Origin: Sphingorhabdus_B arenilitoris
GTDB lineage: Bacteria > Pseudomonadota > Alphaproteobacteria > Sphingomonadales > Sphingomonadaceae
DNA: 64,000 nucleotides
Direction of reading: 5' to 3'
Assembly: GCF_042651485.1 (NCBI RefSeq)
Contig: NZ_JBHSDH010000005.1
Location: 81,718-145,717, forward strand
Position numbers and translations under genes: made by a program. Numbering within the stretch: the stretch's first letter is position 1; each line of letters opens with the position of its first letter. The notes beneath the pieces are model-generated. The model saw nothing but the letters and a program-made list of their open reading frames with translations, ran no database searches and was not told the DNA's origin. Shown one piece after another: positions 16,866-25,241 of this stretch.

Positions 16866-18242
16866 TTATCGGCCACGCCCACCCTTTAGCTTCGCTTTTT
16901 TCAGCAGGTCACCATATTGGTGCGCCAGCAAGTGGCTTTGGATCTGCGATATGGTATCGACGGTCACGTTGACCAAAATGAGCAGACTGGTTCCACCAAT
17001 GACGAAAAATTGTGTCTGACCGGTTTGGCCCATGACATAGTCAGGCAACAAACAGACGAAGACCAAATAGGCTGCACCCAAAACGGTGATGCGTGTCAAC
17101 ACATAGTCGAGATAGGCTTCGGTATTTTTACCCGGACGAATGCCTGGAATAAATCCGCCCGCCTTTTTCAAATTCTCGGCTGTCTCCTCGGGATTGAATA
17201 CAACCGCCGTATAGAAAAAGCAGAAGAAGGCGATGCCAAGACCGTAGAGCAAAAGATACAGCGGCTGGCCATGCTGAAGATATTGAAGCACCTGCTGCAA
17301 TATCGCGCCGCTGGTCGTATCAGTATCCACGTTGGTTCCCGCCAATTGGGTCACCGTAACGGGCATCAGCAGCAGCGCCGAAGCAAAAATCGGTGGGATC
17401 ACGCCTGCAGTGTTAATCTTCAGCGGCAAATGGCTGCGGTCGGCCTGCATCATGCCGCGCTGTGTCGCACGTTTTGGATATTGAACCAGCACACGGCGCT
17501 GTCCGCGCTCGACAAAACAAATGATGAGAACCAAGACCACAAACATCGTAATGAATGCCAGAACCAAGAAACCGTCAATAGAACCTGTTTGCACGCCGTC
17601 CAGCAGGCCAACGATCAGACGCGGGATTTGCGCGACAATGCCCGCCATAATAATGAGCGAAATGCCGTTGCCAATGCCGCGTGATGTGATCTGTTCACCC
17701 AGCCACATCAGGAACATGGTGCCGCCAACAAGGCTGATCGTTGCGACGATGCGGAACATCAGCCCCGGTTCAACCACAGCCGCAATACCGTTGGCCGCCG
17801 CCAATGTTTCTAGCCCAGACGCAAGGAAATATCCCTGCATCGCCGTCAAAAACACGGTGCCATAGCGTGTATATTGGTTGAGTTTCTTGCGTCCGCTTTC
17901 GCCCTCTTTCTTAATCGCAGCCAAAGTCGGCGACAAAGATGCGGCGAGCTGCACCACAATCGACGCGGTAATATAGGGCATGACGCCGAGCGCGATCAAA
18001 CTCATCCGTTCGAGCGAACCGCCGGAAAATGTGTTGAAAATATCAAGTACGCCGCCCTGCGCATTATTGGCATACAGCGCCGCCTGAGCCACCGGATCAA
18101 CACCGGGTAACGGAACGAAGCTGAGCATCCGGAAAACAATGAGCGCACCCAGAGTAAACCAGAGGCGCTTTTTAAGGTCTGTTGCCTGACCGAATTTCGA
18201 AAAGTTCAAATTCGATGCGAGCTTGTCGGCGTTTGAAGCCAT
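16866..18242 (-). CDS. secY: Preprotein translocase channel subunit SecY
   Basis: SecY forms the membrane pore of the Sec system with SecE and SecG. The 458 residues hold ten hydrophobic helices, with FVERGQRRVLVQYPKR (cytosolic loop that contacts the ribosome and SecA) and LNQYTRYGT visible. The frame is open to 18284, but the ATG at 18242 with AAGGA upstream gives the usual MASNADKL-type start. It lies between rplO and adk, the standard position in the spc operon. Confidence 0.97.
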   Translation of the reverse strand: MASNADKLASNLNFSKFGQATDLKKRLWFTLGALIVFRMLSFVPLPGVDPVAQAALYANNAQGGVLDIFNTFSGGSLERMSLIALGVMPYITASIVVQLAASLSPTLAAIKKEGESGRKKLNQYTRYGTVFLTAMQGYFLASGLETLAAANGIAAVVEPGLMFRIVATISLVGGTMFLMWLGEQITSRGIGNGISLIIMAGIVAQIPRLIVGLLDGVQTGSIDGFLVLAFITMFVVLVLIICFVERGQRRVLVQYPKRATQRGMMQADRSHLPLKINTAGVIPPIFASALLLMPVTVTQLAGTNVDTDTTSGAILQQVLQYLQHGQPLYLLLYGLGIAFFCFFYTAVVFNPEETAENLKKAGGFIPGIRPGKNTEAYLDYVLTRITVLGAAYLVFVCLLPDYVMGQTGQTQFFVIGGTSLLILVNVTVDTISQIQSHLLAHQYGDLLKKAKLKGGRGR

Positions 18243-18349
18243 ATTTTCGCGTTCCTTATTCCGCGGAGCGGTCCTGTTGCCCATTGCAACAATTGCCCCG
18301 GCCCAAAATCTTACCCGGCGTAACAGGAATATTCATCCCCGAAACGCCA

Positions 18350-18380
18350 AGCCCCGCCGTCCTATATGGAGAGCGGGGCT
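18350..18380 (-). terminator. Hairpin between rplO and secY
   Basis: AGCCCCGC (18350-18357) pairs with GCGGGGCT (18373-18380) around a 15-nt loop, and a second small hairpin lies at about 18390. On the reverse-strand transcript it follows rplO and precedes secY. There is no long U-run, so it is more likely an attenuator or RNA-processing site than a full stop. Confidence 0.45.
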
Positions 18381-18416
18381 GACATGACAAGAGCGAAAGC
18401 CGCTCCTGATCAAATC

Positions 18417-18938
18417 TTACTTCTTCGCCGCCGCTTTCGCAGTGCCTTTTTTGGCCGCTGCTTTTTCGGTTGCCGACACGACGGTCAAAATTTCGACCTT
18501 GCCGCCTGCTTTCTCAACGGCTTCAACAGCCGCTTTTGAAGCGCCAGCGACCGACAAGCTAACTTTGCTGGTCAATTCGCCTTTGGCGAGCAAACGCACG
18601 CCGTCTTTGCCGCCGCGCGCCAAGCCAGCGGCTTTCAACGCCGCATGGTCAAGAGTGGCTTTGGCATCGATTTTTTTCGCATCGATGAATTTTTGGATCA
18701 TGCCCAAATTGACTTCGGCATAATCTTTGCCGAATGGATTGTTAAATCCGCGCTTGGGAATACGCATATGCAGCGGCATTTGCCCGCCTTCAAAGCCCTT
18801 AATCGCAACGCCGGAACGTGATTTCTGGCCCTTCATACCGCGTCCGCCGGTTTTACCCTTGCCCGAACCGATGCCGCGTCCAACGCGCATACGGCGGTGG
18901 CGTGCGCCTTCGTTATCTTTGATGTCTGTTAATTTCAT
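18417..18938 (-). CDS. rplO: 50S ribosomal protein L15
   Basis: L15 binds 23S rRNA late in large-subunit assembly. The N-terminus MKLTDIKDNEGARHRR and the GRGIGSGKGKTGGRGMKGQKSRSG block are diagnostic. The start is ATG 18938; an upstream in-frame Met at 18968 adds ten residues without family character. At 173 residues it is longer than the E. coli protein (144) because of a Lys/Ala-rich tail. It follows rpmD and precedes secY. Confidence 0.96.
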   Translation of the reverse strand: MKLTDIKDNEGARHRRMRVGRGIGSGKGKTGGRGMKGQKSRSGVAIKGFEGGQMPLHMRIPKRGFNNPFGKDYAEVNLGMIQKFIDAKKIDAKATLDHAALKAAGLARGGKDGVRLLAKGELTSKVSLSVAGASKAAVEAVEKAGGKVEILTVVSATEKAAAKKGTAKAAAKK

Positions 18939-19000
18939 TGTTGCACTCGCTTTCGCTTTAATTCGCACTATGTCCCTCCCTTTACCGAGGAAGGACCGGA

Positions 19001-19177
19001 TTAGTCGACGATCTCAACCATATGGCGGACCGCACGGATCATGCCGCGCACCTCGGGCGTATCTTCCAATTCACGCACCCGGTGCATCTTGTTAAGGCCA
19101 AGGCCCTTCAAGGTCGCGATCTGCTTTGCAGGGCGGCGGATCGGCGATCCGATTTGCTTAATTTTGATTGTCGCCAT
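19001..19177 (-). CDS. rpmD: 50S ribosomal protein L30
   Basis: A 58-residue protein starting MATIKIKQIGSPIRRP with the L30 core TLKGLGLNKMHR and a VRHMVEIVD end. It is a small, non-universal large-subunit protein lying on 23S rRNA. It sits between rpsE (5 bp upstream) and rplO as in the standard spc operon order. Its small size makes it easy to miss. Confidence 0.96.
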   Translation of the reverse strand: MATIKIKQIGSPIRRPAKQIATLKGLGLNKMHRVRELEDTPEVRGMIRAVRHMVEIVD

Positions 19178-19182
19178 TTTGC

Positions 19183-19917
19183 TTACTCCGTAATCGCTTC
19201 GGCTTCGGCTTCAGCAGCTTTGCTGCCGCCACGGCCCAGCAAGTCGGCAATTTTCTTGCCACGGCGCTGTGCCACCGATTTTGGGCTCGTTTGCTCATCA
19301 AGTGCAGCAAAAGTCGCCCGAACCATGTTGTAAGGGTTGGATGTACCGTTGGATTTGGTCACCACATCGGCAACGCCCAAGCTTTCAAAAACAGCGCGCA
19401 TCGGACCACCAGCGATGATGCCAGTACCCGGAGGCGCCGAACGCAAAGTCACATTGCCTGCGCCGAATTTGCCCTTGCCATCATGATGCAAGGTCCGGCC
19501 CTCTTTCAAAGGAACGCGGATCATTTTCTTTTTGGCAGCGGCAGTCGCTTTATTGATTGCCTCTGGCACTTCGCGCGCCTTGCCATGGCCAAAACCTGCA
19601 CGGCCCTGTCCATCGCCCACGACAACCAAAGCGGCAAAACCGAAACGCTTACCACCTTTAACGGTTTTCGAAACGCGGTTAATATGGACCAGCTTTTCAA
19701 TCAGCTCGTCGCCTTCTTCTTCGCGTTTATTGTCGCGTCCACCGCGGCCACGGCCACGGCCGCCATCACGGCCACCGTCGCGTCCGCCGCGATTGCCACG
19801 ACCGCGCTGACCTTCGTCGCTATTTTCCCGCGCGGGCGCTTCTTGTGCAGGTTGAGCAACGGCTTCCGCATTATTGGTCACGTCTTCTGCCGGTGTGTTA
19901 TTTTCATCAGCCATCAT
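19183..19917 (-). CDS. rpsE: 30S ribosomal protein S5 with RG-rich N-terminal extension
   Basis: The C-terminal two thirds are a normal S5, with KLVHINRVSKTVKGGKRFGF and GHGKAREVPEAI, responsible for decoding fidelity and mRNA unwinding at the entry site. About 70 extra residues at the N-terminus are acidic/Ala-rich and then Arg-Gly-rich (GRGNRGG, GGRDGGRGRGRGG), giving 244 residues against 167 in E. coli. Such RGG tracts bind RNA in other proteins; here the role is unknown, and the extension is probably typical of sphingomonads. The start ATG overlaps the rplR stop (TAATG). Confidence 0.96.
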   Translation of the reverse strand: MMADENNTPAEDVTNNAEAVAQPAQEAPARENSDEGQRGRGNRGGRDGGRDGGRGRGRGGRDNKREEEGDELIEKLVHINRVSKTVKGGKRFGFAALVVVGDGQGRAGFGHGKAREVPEAINKATAAAKKKMIRVPLKEGRTLHHDGKGKFGAGNVTLRSAPPGTGIIAGGPMRAVFESLGVADVVTKSNGTSNPYNMVRATFAALDEQTSPKSVAQRRGKKIADLLGRGGSKAAEAEAEAITE

Positions 19918-20270
19918 TAAAACTCCAATCCGCCTTCACGAGCGGCATCGGCCAACGCCTTCACGCGGCCATGAAACAGAAAACCACCACGGTCGAAAAC
20001 AACGCTGGTCACGCCGGCTTTTTTCGCCGCAGCCGCAACGCGTTTGCCAACTTCGCTGGCCGCAGCGATGTTACCACCGCTTTTCGCCTTGACGTCTTTG
20101 TCATTGGTCGAAGCCGACGCAACGGTCGCGCCTTTGCTGTCGTCAATGACTTGCGCATAAATGTGACGGCCTGTGCGGTGAACCGATAGACGTGGACGTC
20201 CGCCGCCTTGAACCCGCAATTTCGAACGAACGCGCTGGCGCCGTTTTTCAAAGAGAGATAATTTCGCCAT
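19917..20270 (-). CDS. rplR: 50S ribosomal protein L18
   Basis: L18 brings 5S rRNA to the central protuberance. It has 117 residues, with KRRQRVRSKLR near the N-terminus and RLSVHRTGRHIYAQVIDD and AAKKAGVTSVVFDRGGFLFHGRVKALA as core blocks. It follows rplF after 3 bp and its stop overlaps the rpsE start, indicating tight coupling. Confidence 0.97.
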   Translation of the reverse strand: MAKLSLFEKRRQRVRSKLRVQGGGRPRLSVHRTGRHIYAQVIDDSKGATVASASTNDKDVKAKSGGNIAAASEVGKRVAAAAKKAGVTSVVFDRGGFLFHGRVKALADAAREGGLEF

Positions 20271-20273
20271 GGC

Positions 20274-20807
20274 TTATTTCTTCTTCCCTTCTTTGCGGAA
20301 GATATACTCACCGCGATATTTGATGCCCTTGCCCTTATATGGCTCTGGCTTTCTCCAGCGGCGGATCTCGGCAGCAACCTGTCCAACCTTCTGCTTATCC
20401 ATACCGGAAATTTCAACAGTGGTGTTGTCCGGTGTTTTAATCTCAATGCCCTCAGGAATATCGAAATCAACATCATGGCTATAACCAAGCTGCAGCTTCA
20501 ATATCTTGCCTTGAACATTGGCACGGTAACCAACGCCAGTAATTTCAAGGACCTTTGAAAATCCTTCGGTCACGCCGTCTACCAGATTTTGCACCAATGT
20601 GCGCTGCATACCCCAATAGGACCGCGCCTTCGTGCTTTTGTTGGCCGGAGTCACAGTCACGGCATCCGCCTCAACCGCATAGCTCACTTCGTCCACCATG
20701 GGGATCGAAAGCTCACCCTTGGGTCCTTTGACGGACAAGATGCCATCATTTATGGTCGCGGTAACACCCGATGGGATCGCGACCGGCTTTTTACCAATGC
20801 GGCTCAT
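20274..20807 (-). CDS. rplF: 50S ribosomal protein L6
   Basis: L6 lies near the factor-binding site of the large subunit. MSRIGKKPVAIPSGV is the standard N-terminus, and GVGYRANVQGKILKLQLGYSH and the C-terminal EPYKGKGIKY are conserved. 177 residues is normal. The start at 20807 shares one base with the rpsH stop (TGATG), a coupled arrangement. Confidence 0.97.
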   Translation of the reverse strand: MSRIGKKPVAIPSGVTATINDGILSVKGPKGELSIPMVDEVSYAVEADAVTVTPANKSTKARSYWGMQRTLVQNLVDGVTEGFSKVLEITGVGYRANVQGKILKLQLGYSHDVDFDIPEGIEIKTPDNTTVEISGMDKQKVGQVAAEIRRWRKPEPYKGKGIKYRGEYIFRKEGKKK

Positions 20808-21211
20808 CAATATACCTCCGCCAAAATCTCGCCGCCGACATTTTCCGCACGCGCTTCCGCATCGGAAAGCACGCCGCGCGGCGTCGAGACGATCGTGATA
20901 CCAAGACCATTGCGCACTACTGGCAGGTCTTTTGAACCTGAATAGATGCGACGGCCGGGTTTAGATACGCGCGCCAAATGAATGATCGCGGGTTCACCTT
21001 CAAAATATTTCAACTCGATACGAATGCCTTTATGCTGGCCTTTCTTGCCAAAGACTTCGTCAGTATAGCCGCGAATATAACCTTCGCGTTGCAACACATC
21101 GAGAACGTTCGTGCGCAATGTCGACGCGGGAGAAATGACAGAGTCTTTCTTCGCACGTTGGCCGTTGCGGATACGGGTGAGCATATCACCCAATGGATCG
21201 GTCAATGCCAT
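20807..21211 (-). CDS. rpsH: 30S ribosomal protein S8
   Basis: S8 binds the central domain of 16S rRNA and in many bacteria represses the spc operon by binding its mRNA near rplE. The sequence starts MALTDPLGDMLTRIRNGQ and ends with the conserved STPRGVLSDAEAR block. 134 residues is normal. It lies between rpsN and rplF. Confidence 0.97.
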   Translation of the reverse strand: MALTDPLGDMLTRIRNGQRAKKDSVISPASTLRTNVLDVLQREGYIRGYTDEVFGKKGQHKGIRIELKYFEGEPAIIHLARVSKPGRRIYSGSKDLPVVRNGLGITIVSTPRGVLSDAEARAENVGGEILAEVY

Positions 21212-21223
21212 AATATCTAATCC

Positions 21224-21529
21224 TTACCAGCTTGACTTTGTGACGCCGGGGATCAGGCCTTTGTTGGCCAGATCACGCAGCTCGATACGGCAAAGCCGGA
21301 ATTTACGGTAATAGCCGCGCGGACGGCCCGTAGTTTCGCAGCGGTTACGCACGCGGCCCGGGTTTCCGTTGCGGGGGATTTCAGCCATTTTCAAACGTGC
21401 GATCAAGCGCGCGCTATCATCGAGGCTTTCATCCTTCGCCATTGCCTTTAATTTCGCATATTGACCGGCATATTTCTTCACCAGTTTTTTGCGACGTTCG
21501 TTTTTGTTTATGGAACTCAGTTTCGCCAT
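21224..21529 (-). CDS. rpsN: 30S ribosomal protein S14 (long, zinc-free form)
   Basis: The 101-residue protein is the C-minus form: it lacks the CxxC pairs of the zinc-binding short S14. GRPRGYYRKFRLCRIELR and GLIPGVTKSSW are the C-terminal signatures. S14 sits in the head of the 30S subunit. It follows rplE after 41 bp. Confidence 0.97.
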   Translation of the reverse strand: MAKLSSINKNERRKKLVKKYAGQYAKLKAMAKDESLDDSARLIARLKMAEIPRNGNPGRVRNRCETTGRPRGYYRKFRLCRIELRDLANKGLIPGVTKSSW

Positions 21530-21570
21530 GACTTAAGTTCTCGTCCTTTCTTGACGAGACAGCTGCTATA

Positions 21571-22155
21571 TTAAGCGGCTGCCTTCTCTTCGGATTCTTC
21601 TGCGGGGAACGGGAAGCTGAACAAACGCAACAATTCGCGTGCTTCATCATCCGTTTTGGCAGAAGTGGTTACGATTACATCCATGCCGCGCACCGTATCG
21701 ATGGCGTCATAGCTAATCTCTGGGAAAATGATCTGCTCTTTCAAACCCATGGCAAAATTGCCGCGGCCATCAAAGCTTTTCGGGTTCAGTCCGCGAAAGT
21801 CACGAATACGTGGCATCGCAACCGTCACCAGACGATCAATAAATTCATACATTTGCGCGCCGCGCAGCGTAACTTTCACGCCGATGGGCATACCTTCACG
21901 CAGCTTAAAGCCCGCGATGGATTTCTTCGCTTTGGTGATCACGGGCTTTTGACCAGCGATCAATTCCATTTCGGCAAGAGCGGTCGTAACCTTCTTCTTG
22001 TCCTGTGATCCTTCACCCACGCCCATATTCAGCGTGATCTTTTCGATCTTTGGAATGGCCATATGGTTTTTATAGCCGAATTTTTCCTGCATCGCTTTGA
22101 CGATCACTTCGTCATAACGCTGCTTCATACGCGGGGTATATTTTGTATCAGCCAC
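21571..22155 (-). CDS. rplE: 50S ribosomal protein L5
   Basis: L5 contacts 5S rRNA and the P-site tRNA. The core KIEKITLNMGVGEGSQDKK and RDFRGLNPKSFDGRGNF are clear. The best start is the GTG at 22155 (VADTKYTPRMKQRYDE), which overlaps the rplX stop by 8 nt and gives the family length (194); a longer reading from 22215 would run through rplX. The end has an extra EESEEKAAA tail. Confidence 0.95.
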   Translation of the reverse strand: MADTKYTPRMKQRYDEVIVKAMQEKFGYKNHMAIPKIEKITLNMGVGEGSQDKKKVTTALAEMELIAGQKPVITKAKKSIAGFKLREGMPIGVKVTLRGAQMYEFIDRLVTVAMPRIRDFRGLNPKSFDGRGNFAMGLKEQIIFPEISYDAIDTVRGMDVIVTTSAKTDDEARELLRLFSFPFPAEESEEKAAA

Positions 22156-22477
22156 TGATCTTCTCCCCTGACTTTGCGGCAACGCGTGATTTTTTGCCGT
22201 CTTTGTCAGCAACAATCTTTACCCGAGTTGCTTTGCCTGTTTTGGGGTCAGCAAGGGCTACGTTGGAAATATGGATCGGTGCTTCAAATGTATCGATCCC
22301 GCCTTGTGGGTTGTCCTGCGTTGGTTTGCGGTGACGTTTTGCCAATTTCAGGCCGCTGACAACGACCTTATTTTCCTTTGGCAACACTTTCAGCACTTCA
22401 CCAGTGCGACCGCGTTGTTCCTTTGGACCAACCAGCAATACTACCGTATCGCCTTTTTTAATCTTTGCCATAGCCAT
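22148..22477 (-). CDS. rplX: 50S ribosomal protein L24
   Basis: L24 is an assembly initiator near the exit tunnel. The KOW motif KIKKGDTVVLLVGPKEQRGRTG and the LAKRHRKPTQDNPQGG block are present. Two Met codons (22477 and 22471) are possible; GGAGG lies 10 nt before the first. The stop overlaps the GTG start of rplE. Confidence 0.96.
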   Translation of the reverse strand: MAMAKIKKGDTVVLLVGPKEQRGRTGEVLKVLPKENKVVVSGLKLAKRHRKPTQDNPQGGIDTFEAPIHISNVALADPKTGKATRVKIVADKDGKKSRVAAKSGEKISG

Positions 22478-22479
22478 GA

Positions 22480-22848
22480 TTACAATACCTCCGGCGCAAG
22501 ACTGATGATTTTCATATGTTTTTTGGCGCGCAATTCGCGAACGACTGGGCCAAAAATACGTGTGCCAATGGGTTCGCCATTGTTTCCGATCAAAACCGCA
22601 GCATTGCCATCAAAGCGAATGACGCTGCCGTCGGCGCGGCGAATATCCTTGCGAGTGCGAACGATAACAGCCTTATGGACGTCACCCTTCTTCACCTTGC
22701 CGCGCGGAGCCGCTTCTTTGATCGACACCACGATGATGTCGCCAACGCCGGCAAAACGGCGCTTTGACCCGCCCAGCACTTTTATGCACTGGACGCGCTT
22801 CGCACCGCTATTGTCAGCGACGTCGAGATTAGATTGCATCTGGATCAT
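22480..22848 (-). CDS. rplN: 50S ribosomal protein L14
   Basis: L14 is near the sarcin-ricin loop and forms inter-subunit contacts. MIQMQSNLDVADNSGAKRVQCIKVLGG at the N-terminus is among the most conserved ribosomal stretches, and GPVVRELR closes it. It has 122 residues. It is followed 2 bp later by rplX and preceded by rpsQ with a 70-bp gap. Confidence 0.97.
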   Translation of the reverse strand: MIQMQSNLDVADNSGAKRVQCIKVLGGSKRRFAGVGDIIVVSIKEAAPRGKVKKGDVHKAVIVRTRKDIRRADGSVIRFDGNAAVLIGNNGEPIGTRIFGPVVRELRAKKHMKIISLAPEVL

Positions 22849-22918
22849 GGATCCAATTCCTTTCGTTTGGGCTTGCCGGGATCTGCCCGGTAGTTCCTAA
22901 ATCTATTCGGCAAACCGC

Positions 22919-23200
22919 TTATTCAGCGCCTGCATCTTCCGTCTTTGCCTTGGCCGGTGCTGCAGCGGTTTCGCGCTCCAAAACCTTCCAGGTCTTATTC
23001 TTTGAAATCGGCCGGGTTTCTTCAATACGGACGGTCTCACCCGCTTTGAATTCATTGGCTTCATCATGGGCATGATATTTTTTCGAACGACGGATGATCT
23101 TTCCGTACAGCGGGTGCTTTACCTTGCGCTCGACTTTTACGACAATTGTCTTGTCATTTTTGTCGGAGACAACCGTGCCGGTTAATATGCGTTTTGGCAT
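22919..23200 (-). CDS. rpsQ: 30S ribosomal protein S17
   Basis: S17 is an OB-fold primary 16S rRNA binder. MPKRILTGTVVSDKNDKT, RSKKYHAHDE and IEETRPISKNK are its signatures. At 93 residues it is a little longer than E. coli S17 (84) through an Ala/Lys-rich tail. It lies between rpmC and rplN. Confidence 0.96.
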   Translation of the reverse strand: MPKRILTGTVVSDKNDKTIVVKVERKVKHPLYGKIIRRSKKYHAHDEANEFKAGETVRIEETRPISKNKTWKVLERETAAAPAKAKTEDAGAE

Positions 23201-23211
23201 CTATTGGCTCC

Positions 23212-23421
23212 TTATGCCGTTTTCGAGGCAGCGGCTGAGCGCTCGCCCTGAAGTGTCTTGATGCGAGCAATGTCGCGGCGAACCACACGAACCCGTGCAG
23301 GCTTTTCCAACTGGCCAGTAGCCGCCTGGAAACGCAGGTTGAACGCTTCGCGCTTCAACTCAGTCAATTGGGCCGACAGCTCATCGTCGGTTTTGACGCG
23401 GAGATCTTCTGCTTTGCTCAT
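23212..23421 (-). CDS. rpmC: 50S ribosomal protein L29
   Basis: L29 is a small helical protein by the tunnel exit. MSKAEDLRVKTDDELSAQL and the FNLRFQAATGQL motif identify it. The start is ATG 23421 (69 residues); the frame runs upstream to 23463 into rplP with no homology. It sits between rplP and rpsQ. Confidence 0.95.
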   Translation of the reverse strand: MSKAEDLRVKTDDELSAQLTELKREAFNLRFQAATGQLEKPARVRVVRRDIARIKTLQGERSAAASKTA

Positions 23422-23422
23422 C

Positions 23423-23857
23423 TTATGATGCTCCCAAATGCGAAGTATCACCCAGACGGGCAACTACTTTGGTTTTGACCGGCAATTTCATAGCAGCGCG
23501 CTGAAAAGCAACCGCTGCAATCGGACCGGGAACGCCGTCCAGTTCGAACATGATGCGGCCTGGCTTCACCTTGGCTGCCCAATATTCGACCGAACCTTTA
23601 CCTTTACCCTGACGGACTTCAGCAGGTTTTTTGGTAACCGGCACATCGGGGAAGATACGGATCCACAAACGTCCCTGACGTTTGATATGACGCGTGATCG
23701 CGCGGCGAGCCGCCTCGATCTGACGCGCTGTGATACGCTCAGGTTCCAAAGCTTTCAGGCCATAGGAACCAAAGTTCAAATCCGTACCGCCTTTTGCAGC
23801 GCCCTTAATGCGGCCCTTAAACTGCTTGCGGAATTTATGTTTTTTAGGTTGTAGCAT
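23423..23857 (-). CDS. rplP: 50S ribosomal protein L16
   Basis: L16 organises the A-site tRNA region. MLQPKKHKFRKQFKGR at the N-terminus, RITARQIEAARRAITRHIKR and the GKGKGSVEYWAAKVKPG loop are characteristic. 144 residues against 136 in E. coli. It is 17 bp downstream of rpsC and 1 bp from the rpmC start. Confidence 0.97.
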   Translation of the reverse strand: MLQPKKHKFRKQFKGRIKGAAKGGTDLNFGSYGLKALEPERITARQIEAARRAITRHIKRQGRLWIRIFPDVPVTKKPAEVRQGKGKGSVEYWAAKVKPGRIMFELDGVPGPIAAVAFQRAAMKLPVKTKVVARLGDTSHLGAS

Positions 23858-23874
23858 TTTTCTACCCTATCCTA

Positions 23875-24579
23875 TCAGCGCCGGTCGCCATGCGGACGAA
23901 CGCCCGATGTTTGGGCCTCCATCATCAAACGGTCCATTGCCATTGGATCATGGCCGAGAATCTCGCCCTTAAAGATCCAGCATTTGATGCCAATAATACC
24001 GTAAGCGGTCAGCGCTTCGGCTTCGGCATAGTCGACATTTGCACGCAGCGTATGCAACGGCACGCGGCCTTCGCGGTACCATTCCACGCGGGCAATTTCT
24101 GCACCGCCCAAACGGCCGCCGCAAGTGATCTTGATACCCTCTGCACCCAAACGCAGCGCAGATTGCACCGCACGCTTCATGGCGCGGCGGAATGCGATAC
24201 GGCGGATCAGCTGATCGGCGATTCCTTGTGCGACCAGCTTCGCGTCCACTTCTGGCTTACGAATTTCGACGATGTTCAGGCTGATTTCCGCTTTGGTATG
24301 TTGACCAATTTGCTTTTTCAACTTTTCGATGTCAGCGCCTTTTTTGCCGATAATCACGCCTGGACGTGCGGCATAAATGGACACGCGGCAATTTTTCGCC
24401 GGACGCTCAATGACAACTTTTGAAATCGCCGCTTGTGGCAAAGTTTCAAAAATGAATTTACGGATTTTGAGATCCTCGATCAGCATCTGGCCATATTCGT
24501 GGCCTTCTGCGAACCAGCGGCTATCCCAAGTCCGGTTAATCTGCAGGCGGAGCCCGATTGGATTACTTTTCTGACCCAT
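23875..24579 (-). CDS. rpsC: 30S ribosomal protein S3
   Basis: S3 forms part of the mRNA entry channel. MGQKSNPIGLRLQINRTWDS, the KH-domain loop RPGVIIGKKGADIEKL and GVRPHGDRR at the end are diagnostic. 234 residues is normal. It follows rplV after 3 bp. Confidence 0.97.
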   Translation of the reverse strand: MGQKSNPIGLRLQINRTWDSRWFAEGHEYGQMLIEDLKIRKFIFETLPQAAISKVVIERPAKNCRVSIYAARPGVIIGKKGADIEKLKKQIGQHTKAEISLNIVEIRKPEVDAKLVAQGIADQLIRRIAFRRAMKRAVQSALRLGAEGIKITCGGRLGGAEIARVEWYREGRVPLHTLRANVDYAEAEALTAYGIIGIKCWIFKGEILGHDPMAMDRLMMEAQTSGVRPHGDRR

Positions 24580-24582
24580 GGT

Positions 24583-24963
24583 TTACGCCTCTTCTTCTTG
24601 TTCGCGAACAACGATGCGCAAACGGCTAAAAGGTTTCACGATAAGGCTTGAGCGGCCACGGGCGCGGGCATGAAAACGCTTCATGCTAAGCGCCTTGCCA
24701 ACGCTGGCTTCTTTTACGAACAGCGCGTCCACATCAAGGTTATGGTTATTTTCTGCATTGGCGATAGCCGAGGCGAGAACCTTGCTCACATCCTGCGCCA
24801 TTCCCTTTTTGGAGAATTTCAGGATACTCAAAGCTTCGTCCACCTTGCGACCACGGATCAACGCAGCCAGCAGGTTCAGCTTTTGCGCGCTGCCACGGAT
24901 CGTTGTGCCAACAGCCAATGCTTCATTATCGCCTACGCGGCGGGGGGCGGATTGCTTACCCAT
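24583..24963 (-). CDS. rplV: 50S ribosomal protein L22
   Basis: L22 lines the nascent-peptide tunnel, and its loop is near macrolide sites. IRGSAQKLNLLAALIRGRKVDEAL and HARARGRSSLIVKPFSRL are conserved. 126 residues. The start overlaps the rpsS stop by one base (TAATG). Confidence 0.97.
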   Translation of the reverse strand: MGKQSAPRRVGDNEALAVGTTIRGSAQKLNLLAALIRGRKVDEALSILKFSKKGMAQDVSKVLASAIANAENNHNLDVDALFVKEASVGKALSMKRFHARARGRSSLIVKPFSRLRIVVREQEEEA

Positions 24964-25238
24964 TAGCGTTTGCCCTTCTTGTCTGCGCCATGACCATGAT
25001 AAGTGCGCGTCGGAGCGAACTCACCCAGCTTATGGCCGACCATGTCTTCATTCACCGAAACGGGAATGAATTTATGGCCGTTATAAACGTTGAACGTCAG
25101 GCCGACAAATTGCGGCAAGATCGTCGAGCGGCGTGACCAGGTTTTAATCGGCGAACGAGCGCCTTCATCCTGGGCGGTTTCTGCTTTTTTCAGCAGATAG
25201 AGGTCAACAAACGGACCTTTCCAGACGGAACGAGACAT
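24963..25238 (-). CDS. rpsS: 30S ribosomal protein S19
   Basis: S19 is in the 30S head, near the A-site tRNA. MSRSVWKGPFVD, KTWSRRSTILPQFVG and GHKLGEFAPTRTYHGHG are signatures. 91 residues. It lies 3 bp downstream of rplB and is coupled to rplV. Confidence 0.97.
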   Translation of the reverse strand: MSRSVWKGPFVDLYLLKKAETAQDEGARSPIKTWSRRSTILPQFVGLTFNVYNGHKFIPVSVNEDMVGHKLGEFAPTRTYHGHGADKKGKR

Positions 25239-25241
25239 AAG

